DNA from: Fasciola hepatica | Taxonomy: Eukaryota; Platyhelminthes; Trematoda; Plagiorchiida; Fasciolidae | Direction of reading: 5' to 3' | Length of the DNA stretch: 64,000 nucleotides | NCBI GenBank assembly: GCA_948099385.1 | Contig: CANUEZ040000182.1 | Location: forward strand, 22,569,501-22,633,500 | Part shown: piece by piece, positions 50,571 to 62,212 of the stretch | How the letters are laid out: the number at the start of each line of letters is the position of its first letter | Numbering within the stretch: position 1 is the stretch's first letter | Translations under genes and position numbers: made by a program | Notes under the pieces: model-generated | Told to the model about the DNA's origin: nothing | The model's input: the letters and a program-made list of their open reading frames with translations, nothing else | The model's database searches: none

Positions 50571-50650
50571 ACTAACACGGACCGAACCTAACGTTCAACG
50601 TTTCGGAAGCTAAATTCTTCGTTGCTGGTTCGAATCTTGCCCTATATTCG
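50571..50650 (+). repeat. tRNA-like repeat with B box
   Basis: GGTTCGAATCT at about 50629-50639 fits the pol III B box, and the preceding 60 bases (GACCGAACCTAACGTTCAAC and on) look like a decayed A-box half of a tRNA (consensus 'GGCCGAGCGGTTAACG'). No CCAATTTCC module follows, so it may be from a different tRNA-derived family than copies A to C. No acceptor pairing was found. Confidence 0.35.
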
Positions 50651-51766
50651 CTAACTATGCATGATCGATTATTTGTAGCGAGCACGGAAAACGCCGAGCG
50701 ATGCTTAAGCGCATTTTCAATGCTGAAATTAACCTTGAAATGGCAGGATAAACCATACCACAAAAAACTTATTTTCTGATACGAAATCTCCAGTCTGCTT
50801 ATTTCAATCGAAATCTACCGATCAAGTACTTAATCAGCAAGTCCGAAACAATCATTATTTTCAGTTCAAACCACATTTTTGGAAATGTTCATCAGCTGAT
50901 GTGGCCTGAAATCGATCAGTGAGCATACATTCATTTAAACCACTCGAAATGAACGCTTCCCAGCTCATAGAGGAATTTGTTCTATTTACGCAAGTAACTA
51001 TTGAGATTTGTATTTTCCGCACCTACCTAATTAGGAATCTCACTTCGAACAGAACACAACCGTGTCCAGTTGAAGGACTCCCTAATGAGGATGAGAACTT
51101 TTTATATCGGACACACAAAAATTAACTTTTGTTTCCACTTCACATGGACTTATGGGGAGCAACTTCCTTAGTGTTCCGCAAGCTATTCATTTCTCTACAG
51201 TCATGGCTGTGAACACTCTGAAGTTGGGTATGTGCAAATCTTGCGAGCGTCCGTGTCTCTGTTCTAGAAGAATCTTCCGCTTCCCTACCTAAACGCAGCT
51301 GATCTACACTTACTCGTCGCTGACACTCCTGATAACCATTGAAGAGTGAAGGTATATCACACACTCCTCGTGATTTCATCCTATCAAGTGAAGGGAGACA
51401 TGATTGGGGGTGTACGAGAAGCTTATCCCAATTATTTTCAAAATTGTTACTAAATTAAATCACACCAGACAGATGCGAGCTAATCAAGATAATCGGTGAG
51501 TTTAGGTAACTTCATACTGGAGGTCAAAAAACATCCAACTTCGAAGTGTTAGGAACTTGATTCGTTTTATATGCACACTCATCTTTCATTTCCATACCTG
51601 TTGCGAATCAGTTGAACTTTAACTCCTGAAAAGCACAGGACTGAATCTGTGTCGCTTACATTTAAACCCCATTGTTTAAATGTTTGTTGAAAATATTCAT
51701 CGAATTTATCATACAGCAGAACGTTCGCACTGTGATGGTGATACGCAAGGAGCTACGTAACAATGT

Positions 51767-51811
51767 AGTGGATAACCTTATATATTGATATACTTAACCA
51801 GGTTATCCACT
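51767..51811. repeat. Perfect 12-bp inverted repeat hairpin
   Basis: AGTGGATAACCT (51767-51778) and AGGTTATCCACT (51800-51811) are exact reverse complements around a 21-nt AT-rich loop. Not next to a recognised gene. The base composition of the loop and the lack of a T tract argue against a bacterial-type terminator. Confidence 0.75.
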
Positions 51812-54230
51812 CTGGCAATCTCTCACTAGCCCCGGGTGATCATTTAGTCACCCCTGTCATTCATTTAGTTGCCAAGTCCAAGGGTATTATATAAGCAAAC
51901 CATTCCGGTACAGCCAAATCACACAGTCACATGATGTATGAATTTCCGGGCCCGAGGCTTGGTGGCCTTGTGAGTGTCACGTGAATGATTGTATACTCGA
52001 TACATAATGAATTTCTATCGGTTTCTTAGCCACCCGCCAAAAGAGTGCCACAACATGCACAGAATGCTTAGACAGAAAAACTGGTCAATTCGACCTAAAG
52101 GAAAGAACGCAGACTAAGTTGCTTTAAAAGTGGAAAGCAATCAGTACTAAAGACCAATCATTGTCCAGTACACAAGTGAAGGTGACGATTTACTCTTTTT
52201 TCCTACTTTTTTGAGTTAAAGACTACCTGTTGCACTGTAATAGGTTGTCAAATGAACAACCAGCATAGCTTTGAATAACGCATGAGGTATTGGTTGCATT
52301 CCACTGGAGCTGAACAATCACTGCCTAGCATCAGACCCTACTTAGATTTTATAGGTAATTCAGAGTTATGGGGCTACTTAAACCAACCTTCTTCACTCAA
52401 GCCCAACTGCCCTCCCCCATGACCACATTGTACGGAGCTCGCACTACGATGATCCATGGTCTGTTTCTGCTCGTTGCGGAACATTCTCTAAAATATTTTC
52501 AAAAGGCACCATGTCATGATGTGCAATCATTTCACAATAAGGTGTGAATGCTGATCCCCAGAGATTAGGCAGTCGCTTACAAGGGGAAGATAAAAGCGAA
52601 TATAACATTTTTCAGTTTCTTTCACCAAATTAAACCTAATCAAGCATTTAATACTCCTAAACAAAACAAGACGAGCTGGATCAAAAGTTATTATCACGGA
52701 CAAAGGCATTATTCTAAGAAAAAACGAAAGGTTAATCACCTTGAATGACTTCCAGTGTTGTCTGAAGACCATACAGCACGGTTATATGGAAAGAAACCGA
52801 ATTCAGTCCACTTGATTTGAATTCAACGGAAAAACTGTTTTCATAATCAAAGACAACGTTTGCATGAGAACTGATTGACCACACTTGTGAAAAAATGACC
52901 GCGAAGCTAAATAACAGACCTTCCTATTCTTCTCGTTTTTCGGAAAAATTGTTTATCCCAAGCTTCAATAAGTGGTTTAGCTCTGGTTCTTCAATAGTTG
53001 ATACTAAGTCCTCCAATCGGCTGAATTGGTCACGGGTAATCCAAAGATGTAGTCAGAGTTCGTGAACGCAACCGAACAGACAGGTTCCCTTCTTGGTCAC
53101 TGAGAAGAAATTTATAAACTTATTCAAATCCGGATCTTCTGGCAATAATTATTAAACCACTAACGGTATATTATGCTCACCTTTACAAATCTTCGAAAGT
53201 ACTGAAGGAGTAGCTTCTGATAATAATATAAAAGTAGCAAGTATTGTATCACTGGATTATATCCAAAAGATTTCAGTTTCTAAAGGGCAGAGGCATGTTT
53301 CACAAAATGTGAAACATTCTTGAAAAATGCTCCATAGAGGTCATGTTCCACATTTGTTTAAGCTTCACAATCCATCTGGAGAAAAAATAATTGCAGATCA
53401 TACCCATTACCATTCTACACTTCAAAACACTGAGCAATTAGGTTATAGTTCGTTCCACCTCTGAAGTTATTTATAAAACTAGCTAACGTTCAATGAACCC
53501 TTCATGAATGATTCACATTGTTTAATTGAATTCCCCTCTCATTCAACATTTTCTTCTCCGAGTACATAATATTTGCTTTCTTTTGCGTGACTTTCTGGGT
53601 GTGATTTTTGTAAAATACATGAATTTCGTTTCATATTGGACACGAATAAACTGAATTGAAATGCGAAACTCATTGGTGCATTCATAAACATCCAATCCGT
53701 CCAGTTTTCCGCACTATCACTCATGCGTTCATTGCTTTGATTGAATCAGCGAACAGGATGCACAGATTTCACGGCGTTAGTCATGACTGAACAAACTGTG
53801 ATTAAATTCGTGTTGATTCCATTAGACAGACCGATATTTTCACTCGGATCAAAGGATCTACTTAACAAACTTCGGATCTCTCGGTGTCTTATTTTTGCAT
53901 CGTACGTAGCAGTCGACTATCGGGTATTTCAGTAGACTTCCGTTCGCAGCAACCCGTTTGCATAAAAAATATACCTTTTTGTATCCTCTAATCACAAGAA
54001 GTCCTGGATGAGGCTAAACAGACAAAACCAGTAGTAAGCTCCGACTCTTCGAATCTCCCTGCTGCTACCCAATAATGCGTCTCCTAGAAATAACAATCCC
54101 GAGATTATTAAATAAATTGAAATGTCTAAATAGTGCCATCGCCTGCTGCAAATCAAAATTTGCTGACATGTTTGCGTCAACTGATTTTATTTGAACAATG
54201 CATTCCTGTTGAAAAGAACAGCCAGAATTG
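51812..54230. other. No recognisable gene
   Basis: Short frames only (52527-52772 minus, 53741-53935 plus). Sequence up to 54233 is the outer flank of the Penelope-like element; no target-site duplication with the far flank at 56916 is obvious. Confidence 0.3.
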
Positions 54231-54233
54231 TAT

Positions 54234-54695
54234 TATAGCACGATTTATGTCCGGGACGATTTCGCTGCATCTCAACATGGTGCATACTGCAGAACGATAC
54301 TGTTTATATAAGTTCATGTAAAACCATTATGTTCGACAAGTATAGGGAAAAATACAATAGTCAAGTTACGTCACCATGGTAAAGACACAATATAGGTTTC
54401 CATCGATGTATGGCAATAGCTTCAGCAAACCTCAAAAGCCTGGTATTCCTTGCCACGTAAATGACCCGAAACGCAGTGCTTCGGTCAGCTGGATGTTGCA
54501 TCATCAGATGACGAGCGACGGCTGACGACGGGATCTTGTGGTTTCGAACGTTGTCATTATGCCTTTGATCTGACCCTGATTGCATCACAAACCGTTGTAA
54601 CCAATTTGGAATGTGTTCAATCACTCGGTTACGTAATTGCCGCTCTGTTCTACCCATGTAGGTTGCTCCACAAGTGCACTGAAATTGGTAAATCA
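54234..54695 (-). repeat. PLE inverted-repeat arm, original 3' end
   Basis: Contains the last 111 or so codons of the endonuclease, its TGA stop (rc of 54361-54363) and about 127 bp of 3' untranslated sequence. Paired base for base with 56454-56915 (coordinates sum to 111149) with no indel. Identical over 54234-54663; six differences in 54664-54695. Confidence 0.95.
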
Positions 54696-56436
54696 GATTC
54701 GATTTGGTGTACGCAGATGGATGTTGTTTCACCGGGGGTGTGGGGATCTCAACCGTTCGATGAACAATCCTGAGGTCAGCTGCATTATATGTTCTAGCAG
54801 TCGCTGACCCAAGTCGTCGTTTGAGCAAGCAATTGACGTTATTACCTTTGAATGGAAGACAAAGCGTGACTAGTAATTTTGCTACTGAACAATTCGTTTG
54901 TCTGATGACTTTAGGCTTGCTGTGCCTTTCGATAAACTCATCACGATAAGCGTTTTCAGTCAAGGCTTCTTTCAGCTGTCGTAGTTCGTGGTCGATCATG
55001 TCTTCTGTGCAGATACGTCGTGCTCTTTCAAATAGTGTTCGGACCAGGCCACGTTTATATTCCACAGGCACAAAGCTATCAAAGCGCAAATATAGGCCTG
55101 TCCAGGTTTCTTTTCGGTAAATAGATCTGGCGACTGTTCCATCATTCCTTCTAGTCATAATAATGTCGAGGAAGTGCAGTGTATCTTCTATTTCTGCTTC
55201 CATCGTAAATCGTATATTCAGATGCAGACTATTGAGTTCAGCCATAATCCTTATTGTCTCTTCTAGGCTTTTTGTGATAACTAGAGCATCATCAACCTAT
55301 CGTTCGTAAAGCTTTGAACGTTACAGGATTTTGCTCGCCTTTTCCTCGAGATGAGTCATATATATATTCCAGAATGGGACCCAATGGACTTCCCATTGCG
55401 ACACCTTCAATTTGTCTGTAAGCCCTACCAAAGAAGGAAAACGACACGTTTATTGTGCACAGTAGTAATTGTCGTTCCAGAACTGATACTGGTATACCAA
55501 TTTTGAATTGGTTTTGTTGGACATGGTCGCAGATGATGCGTATGACCTCCCGAACGGGAACATTCGTAAACAGTGATTGGACATCAAATGAGGCCATGTG
55601 TTTCCCTTTCACATTAATCTGGTCCAAAGCTTTACTATTTCGAAACTGTCTTTGATAGTGTGTCTGACCATTGATTTATGAACTACCTCAAGCAGTTTCA
55701 CCAGCCATTTCGCCAATTCGTGTTGTGGTGAATTTGTCATAGACAGTATTGGTCGAAGTGGCACTCCGGGTTTGTGTAGTTTCGGTAAACCATACAGTTG
55801 TGGAGTTTGAGTTCCTTTTGGCTTCAGATGGTGAGCTGTGCTTTCATTGATGAAGTGTCCTTCTAGTAGAAACTGTACTTCTGTCGATATCCGTTGTTCT
55901 AGTTCTTTGGGGTCATCACAGTTATCTTCGCGTACAAACTTGCTGGGATCGTCAAGAACACTTTCCATCTTCTTCTCATAGTCATTCCGATCCATCAGCA
56001 CTGCTCCGGACCCTTTGTCAGGGAGTAACATTAACAAATCAGGTCGTAACCGTAGCTCTTTAATGGCGGATATATGCTCAGGTGTGAGGAGTGACTTATG
56101 TCTGGACGATGTCATCCGGTACCGTCGTTCCAAGTCAACCAGCTTTGCTTTGAACCAAGTCTCCGCATCTTTTGAAGTTGGTTTGACTATTTTTAGTTGT
56201 TCGAATAGATATTCGAATTGCGCCTGTGTTTCTATGCTGTTTATTTTAATCGGTGGTATGCAGAAACGTAGACAGCAGGAAAAAGCCTGTAACTGAAGTT
56301 CATTCAGTGCAACCGATGACAAATTCTTCACAAACTTTTCTGGATGTTTCGGAAAATTCGGTTCAGCTAACTTACAAACGATGGATTTCTGAGGCTTGTT
56401 TATTGCACAAAGTTTAGCTTTTCGGATGTTCTCCAC
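54361..56436 (-). pseudogene. PLE reverse transcriptase with GIY-YIG endonuclease, broken
   Basis: Three pieces of one ORF: 55609-56436 (N-terminal and fingers), 55292-55627 (palm), 54361-55245 (thumb, linker, endonuclease). Visible motifs are LLPDKGSGAVLMD and LYGLPKLHKPGVPLRPI in the fingers; ASFDVQSLFTNVP with the first catalytic Asp (about 55583-55585); GVAMGSPLGPI; then VDDALV at 55283-55296. The residue before VDD is a TAG stop (55297-55299) where RT has Tyr (YVDD), and an in-frame TAA lies at 55321-55323. Frameshifts occur near 55630 and 55350. The C-terminus has IYQFQCTCGATYMGRTERQL then RNRVIEH, a GIY-YIG-type nuclease with the PLE-style Cys pair. The leftmost start codon is GTG, so the true ATG is missing. 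Confidence 0.92.
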
Positions 56437-56449
56437 ACAGAAGTTGGTA

Positions 56450-56916
56450 AATTTGATTTACCAATTCCAGTTTAGTTGCGGAGCTACCTACATGGGTAGA
56501 ACAGAGCGGCAATTACGTAACCGAGTGATTGAACACATTCCAAATTGGTTACAACGGTTTGTGATGCAATCAGGGTCAGATCAAAGGCATAATGACAACG
56601 TTCGAAACCACAAGATCCCGTCGTCAGCCGTCGCTCGTCATCTGATGATGCAACATCCAGCTGACCGAAGCACTGCGTTTCGGGTCATTTACGTGGCAAG
56701 GAATACCAGGCTTTTGAGGTTTGCTGAAGCTATTGCCATACATCGATGGAAACCTATATTGTGTCTTTACCATGGTGACGTAACTTGACTATTGTATTTT
56801 TCCCTATACTTGTCGAACATAATGGTTTTACATGAACTTATATAAACAGTATCGTTCTGCAGTATGCACCATGTTGAGATGCAGCGAAATCGTCCCGGAC
56901 ATAAATCGTGCTATAT
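56450..56916 (+). pseudogene. Inverted duplicate of the PLE 3' end (endonuclease fragment)
   Basis: Plus-strand frame open from 56396 to 56788; only residues from NLIYQFQ (56450) on are PLE-derived. It encodes the GIY-YIG-type domain with FSCGATYMG where the opposite arm has CTCGATYMG, so one metal-binding Cys of the pair is Phe here; the rest is identical in sequence through the stop at 56786-56788 and 127 bp beyond. It cannot encode RT. The 5' part of the frame (56396-56449) is antisense to the N-terminus of the PLE ORF and has no meaning. Confidence 0.9.
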
Positions 56917-59500
56917 TACGAGTGCCTTCCTGTGTTATTATATCAAGAGTTGTTTCAATCAGTCTACGACTGGTTGACGAATATTTAGTCAGCTTGTGTG
57001 TCGTTCTTACGGAGAAAAGATTTGCACCATCTTCGTGTTTATTGCTTCATAGAGAGAACTAAACCCCCTGCGTCAACTGGGATGTTGTTTTATCATCCAA
57101 ATGTAATACTCACAACCCTGACTGAGGGGTAGTCACTGACGGGAGTAAATAAGAACGAAATGCAAGTCCATTGATTACACATTACTGGTCTCATCTAGTG
57201 CAGCCGATACCGTTCAGTCTATTTCCGGTGGATGACCTCTTATTCAACCGTTTATTTCGATCAGTCGATTATTTTGAAACATATGTAGTTCCTGTCGAAT
57301 TATATCAGATATGCACACGAAAGTATGTTCGAGCGCTAATTGTATGAGTGTGAGAGGCTTTGTCGATGCGCATGCGTTGTCTCAAATTTATGCCATGATA
57401 TAACTATCAATGATTATGACTAGTCAAGCGGATAACTGTATATGAGTGAACGGTGATCCCATGTACACTCTACGCTTTAACAACCTTCTGGCCTCAAATA
57501 ACACTCCTTCATTTTGCAAGAGACTGAAAATGCCTCGTGTACCTTTTCTCAGGGATTAACTAAAAAGAAATTAAAATCTTCCAATCATACCAACACGCGT
57601 TTAAAATTTCAACCTAATTTCCTTATTTTCTGTGGAGCCAGAGTAATCACCCAATAAGAATGATTACCAAGCAGACGTTTTTTGAAGCTGTGCAAGCAAC
57701 CGAGTATTTCTCTCTGTCGAATGGATTCTGACAAAAGCCGGCAATACTAAAACTTCAGCACCATTGGTTGTCTTCACTGTGACAGTTCAGTCACTAACAG
57801 TTTGGAAATGCACGGGGAAACCACTGATCTGAGAAATGTGTCCTGAACCTTGGTTTACTAGCATGAGTAGTACTTCAAAATTTTGCACCTCTTTGAATGA
57901 GACTTTTTGTTCCTAAGCTTACTACACCCAGGAAATAGTTGATTTCATAATTTCACAAAAACCCCGAGAACTGTTAGGCCTTGTTTCTTACAATAAAGCC
58001 ATTTGGTGCAAGTCGCTTTAGATAATTTTGGGGACCGACCGAAATATACGAAAATTTACGCACATCTATCTTCTATATTGACAATCTACTCCGCAGCATG
58101 AAACCCGGTAGAGATGCAGCAGAACATAGTAAATCATGGCATCGATAAGAAGGTTTGACTGGATTGAGAATCATCGGAACATCGCTGCCGTGAAACAGTA
58201 GATAAAAGTGTTTGTACTTTCTCAGGATAGCATAAGTTACATCAGGATATCGTCAGGCATGGCCGCTGATCTGACATTCAAGAATAAAAGTTGACAACTG
58301 TTCTGAAAGTAGCAACTTCCATATTTCAGTGCGCTTGCCAATTATTTCTATGATGTTGTCAATTATTAAATACTTTCAGTGAATGACAACCAATGATACC
58401 TACTGGGACACCACAAAACTTGCACTCAATCACTGAATTACATTAAATGGGATTGAATAAAATTCAGATCTCATAAGTAGATGATACCTTTATTTCCTCC
58501 GTTTTATCCAGTTTCTGTTTTCCTTTTGTCACAACGACTGCTGGCCTCTGCATCCACAGGCCTAGTAGTGGCCACTTCTGTTCCAGGGCAAACCCCTATG
58601 TAATAGGGAAACTCACTGAAGCTGCAATAAGAGTGGGTACAGTTCATTTGCACATTTCCAAGCACTGAATGAGTAAAAGAGTTAACAAACAGACAGACAA
58701 ATAGGAAACATAAGAAAAGACCAATAGGGAAAAACGTACTGAAGACGAGGACGACCTTCTTAAGGAAGTAAGTAATAGACTTGTGAAATTATTACAAGAA
58801 TCCATGGCAATCTGACCTTGTTTTACCCAGTCGTGTTCTTTCTCACATATCTGCACGAAAGGGGCTTCATCTTCTCCTAAATCTATCACTTTTCTAAAAT
58901 CACTGCTTTATTGGACTTCCTATTCACAACCAACTAAGTAAATATTTTAATTCATTCAAGAACCTTGAGCAGTCTAGTGGAGAAGGTCCAACTACTCAAG
59001 TTTGTCCGTTAGCAGTGCGTGGTAGAAACAAAAGTTAATAACGCAAACGAATATTCAATGATGCTTGAGCCACTATTCTAATGACGCACGGCGACCATCT
59101 TGGCTTTACTCACTGGGCTAGCCTCGTCGGTCACTCCCCAATTGGACGAACAGCACAAATATGAACTGGATCCGACAGACACTGAAGCATATTCGTAGAA
59201 TGTATTATTGGCACTAGGAGCCTGAACCTTATACAATGGAAAATATATTAGCACTTCTCACACCTAAACGTCCCACCCCGTGAGCCGGTTTTTGGATGTG
59301 AAAAATGCAAACAGGTTTCCCCGTTATATGAGATTCGGGCTCCTAGCATTACTGAAAGGTTCCATTGAAATAATAATACCAAAGAAATAATAACAAAACA
59401 ATCAAGGAGCTGTTTCAGAAGTCGCCCACGTACCTCTGTTTATCCTAATGATTTACATGTTACCAATCAGTTAACTTGAAACTGCGGTGACTTAAACACT
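56917..59500. other. Largely featureless, one short protein-like frame
   Basis: A plus-strand frame at about 57156-57350 (no ATG) reads LITHYWSHLVQPIPFSLFPV and continues DDLLFNRLFRSVDYFETYV. Its residue mix is protein-like and it has no stop for about 64 codons; I know no match. An 81-codon minus frame at 58644-58889 starts with GTG and has a hydrophobic C-terminal segment. Otherwise nothing seen. Confidence 0.25.
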
Positions 59501-59504
59501 AGCA

Positions 59505-60885
59505 GAACGGACCGCTGCTTGGCTCAAACAGTGTCGGACCGCGTACCTAAGTGGTTGTCGAAATCAATGACGCAATCAAAATGCGGCCACTGATAATTGT
59601 GTCGAATATCCTACTTATTTTACTTTGGAACACAGTTTTATCACGTCACAGATTTAAGCTGACCCAATCTTACAGTTTCGTTGCTCAATCCCAAAGCCGT
59701 GGCTGTTGGCCTACAGCGAAGCAATGCTTACTAAAATAATAAAGACCTCATACGTGTTACTTGGCTATATTTGACGGCACTCTCATCGAGTCGGTTAACT
59801 GCAATTTCAGATTACTGCCAACCACGTCAGTGGAAAGCATTTCAAAACAAATCCCTAATGAAAACCAATTTGACTCGGGAATCACAGATTTCAGACCAAA
59901 ATTGTTTGACGGTTATTCTGTGGATGCCCTGGGTACTAATAATTGTGAAGTGGGATAGGAGCGTAATGCGCTAAGCTAAAATTTCAAAGGCCGAAAAAGA
60001 ATTATTCAAATTTCTGAATCTGTATTTCATACTGTCCCGATTAGAGGTTCAGTGGATCCCACGAAAGCTTTTCCTGGCAGCCGGTCGATCAGGTCCTTTA
60101 TTTGACTATTTTGATCGATAGCTACCTTAAACAACTACAGTGATTCAGTGAAGCTAATTGGCAGTTTAGCGATCATATTATGGGTGGAAAGAAAAATATT
60201 ATCTGAAATTCATCAGGCGTAGAACTGATCTAGCGGCAAAGATTTTACTGCGTTGAGTAATCTAAGATCACAACAAGACACATCCTTGATGCGTGCTGCC
60301 ATCGGTAAATCATTAGCCAGCTGTCGACCTTAGTTGAGGAAAGTGTCCGAAGAAGTATCTGAAGAGGTCAGAGCCAGATCCATATTGTTTCCTAAAGGCT
60401 CCCTGATCAACGGGAAGCATCCAGTCGACCTTTCAGTAATAAAACTTTGCTCGGCCCGACCAAAGGAATGAACCACAAACTCGGGTTTGGTTAGAAATCC
60501 AATAGCCAGACCTTTTATAGTAATCCAGACTATACCCGTGCCACGAAAAGAAAAGTGAGTTGATACATGTGATATATCAACCATCGTGATCTCGGGGATC
60601 TCATCAAACAAGTTATAGAAGACTACGGATTCATGTACTCCGACAAGTAAATTGCGCTGTAAATTTCGTTCTGTTATAATTGATCCCATAGCTAGTTCCT
60701 CAAGAGTTGATTCTATTTCTGGAACTGAGGTTAACACTCACTGGACAGATGAAGAATCATCGAATCCTAAATGTGGTCATGGAGGATTGGTTGTGACAAG
60801 CAAAAAGATTTTCATGCACGGGTGCGCTCAATCAGTCGCTGATTTTAAAACAACCTCATATCCTATCGTCCCTACTGGTCAATGA
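59505..60885 (+). pseudogene. Stop-poor single-frame tract, unknown protein relic (candidate)
   Basis: One plus-strand frame (first base of each codon at position 1 modulo 3) stays in phase for about 1.35 kb with roughly 12 stops, against nearly 30 expected from this base composition. The best part, 60334-60885, has 184 codons with three internal stops (TGA, TGA, TAG). It reads FPKGSLINGKHPVDLSVIKL, IARPFIVIQTIPVPRKEK, CKFRSVIIDPIASSSRVDS and CGHGGLVVTSKKIFMHGC in order. I recognise no family. An antisense 136-codon frame at 60330-60737 is fully open, and the two frames share wobble positions, so one may be a shadow of the other. Confidence 0.3.
60330..60737 (-). other. Fully open 135-codon antisense frame
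   Basis: Competing reading of the same stretch. The frame starts with GTG; the first ATG is at residue 17 (about 60689). The product has no signal peptide; it reads EIPEITMVDISHVSTHFSF and ends in a Ser/Thr/Asp-rich tail (LTSSDTSSDTFLN). The sequence before residue 6 (AACCTCAGTTCCAG) resembles a splice acceptor. It could be a terminal exon on minus or the shadow of the plus-strand relic. No domain recognised. Confidence 0.22.
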
Positions 60886-61725
60886 AAAGACTTTGCTTCC
60901 TAAAACCGGAATAAAATATAAATGAATTAATTATTACACATGATATATCTCATCATAGTCATTGATGGAACTTAGTTACTTATTACTGTGCGTCTCTGCC
61001 ACAAGCACTGAAATCTTGCGTAATTTTAAATCAACAGATAAGAGGAGCATGAAGTTAAAATCCGTGAACCTTGGTGTACTTCTCCCGAATAATCGCGCTT
61101 AACCCGTGAGCAGAAAAACAAATCCGTCCAAAATTACGCGGTAACTTTCCAGCCGGAAAACTGCGGAAATAAAGTACGCATGTATTGCCCTGACATCGAT
61201 CTGCTTTGATCATCATCCGAATTAAAACTATTCTTGGGGAAGATATTTTATTTTTCTCCCCTTGAGACTACCTATATTTTGCTCTTTGATCAACGACTAT
61301 TTTGGAGCTCATAGTACAAATGGGTGACACCGAGGAGGAAATCTCAAAAAGACTTCTGAACTATCAGTATTTTTGATGTATCTTATCTAGTGCGCTTCTA
61401 TGAAGCTTTTGCTATCAAAAGGATACACTATCTCTAACCTTGTTGAAACAAACATGGTCAACACAAGCACTGATATGCGACGCATTGGTGTAAGTCTAGA
61501 ATCATTAGCTTGTATTAACGACACTCATAGACGAAAGTGTTGGTGGACTGAGCCAGTTTATGAGAATCCTGGTACTTTCCAACAAATAATAAAGTAACAA
61601 AATTCAAGAGGGAGAAAGGTTTAGATTCAATTAAATCCTTTTTAGATTGATTTTCAAATGCTTCATGAAGACAGCATACTGTGCAAAGCTAGAAGTTTGT
61701 TTTTATTCTCTCCCAAATCATGATT
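60886..61725. other. Interval with one short ATG frame
   Basis: A 65-codon ATG frame at 61400-61597 on plus (MKLLLSKGYTISNLVETNMV at the start, CWWTEPVYENPG near the end) has protein-like composition but no recognised domain. A short run MGDTEEEISKRLLNYQYF starts at 61320. Both could be exon pieces of whatever occupies 59.5-62.2 kb. Confidence 0.22.
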
Positions 61726-61879
61726 CATTTTGTTCCCTCGTCAATTGATTTTCATATTCGTGATAGCATGCCTTCTTCCTTGCTGGTCGTTTAACTCTCT
61801 AATTATTTTCCTTGGTATTTTAAACGAGGGTTTTAACTTGGTAATCATATTTAAAAAACATATTTCTAATTGTAAAGGA

Positions 61880-62212
61880 GTATCCCGAGATGCGGTTGTT
61901 GACATTACCACTGATAAACTCTGCAATGCTCCAGGTCAGTTCACTCCTAAATTACATGCATATATTCATCATCTTCTACACAACGAACTTTTAAAAGTTG
62001 CGTCTGCATCCGGCACGCGCTCAGAGTTCAAACTCCCATCCATTCCTTCTGTCCCGTATGGCAAACATGTTTTGACGCATTATGCTCGGCCGCTTGCTGG
62101 TGCTACGGAATTCACCACAAAATTACAGGACTGTTTTGATGGAATTAGAGCTACCTCAGTTTCTACATGTTTTTTCCAATTTCGTATTATGATAGCCACA
62201 GCTGTGACGTAG
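61880..62212 (+). other. Possible exon, unknown protein
   Basis: The open frame 61730-62212 has no ATG near its start. Its first third is T-rich, encodes a Phe/Ile/Leu string, and ends in TTCTAATTGTAAAG, which looks like an intron end. From about 61880 the frame changes character: DAVVDITTDKLCNAPGQFTP, HAYIHHLLHNELLKVASASG, KHVLTHYARPLAGATEF, then a stop at 62210-62212. This is the pattern of a pyrimidine-rich intron 3' end running into an exon. I recognise no domain and cannot place neighbouring exons. Confidence 0.25.

Larger units (their letters stand above)
54234..56916 (-). mobile_element. Penelope-like retroelement with inverted 3'-end duplication
   Basis: A Penelope-like element (PLE) reads on the minus strand from about 56450 to its 3' end at 54234, encoding RT then a GIY-YIG-type endonuclease. 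At its 5' side lies an inverted copy of its own 3' end (56450-56916). PLEs are known to arise with partial tandem or inverted copies, so the architecture fits. The coding part spans about 690 codons, near the low end of full PLE length (usually about 700 to 900), so the N-terminus is probably slightly truncated by the junction with the inverted arm. It is by far the best preserved element in the window. Confidence 0.9.
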
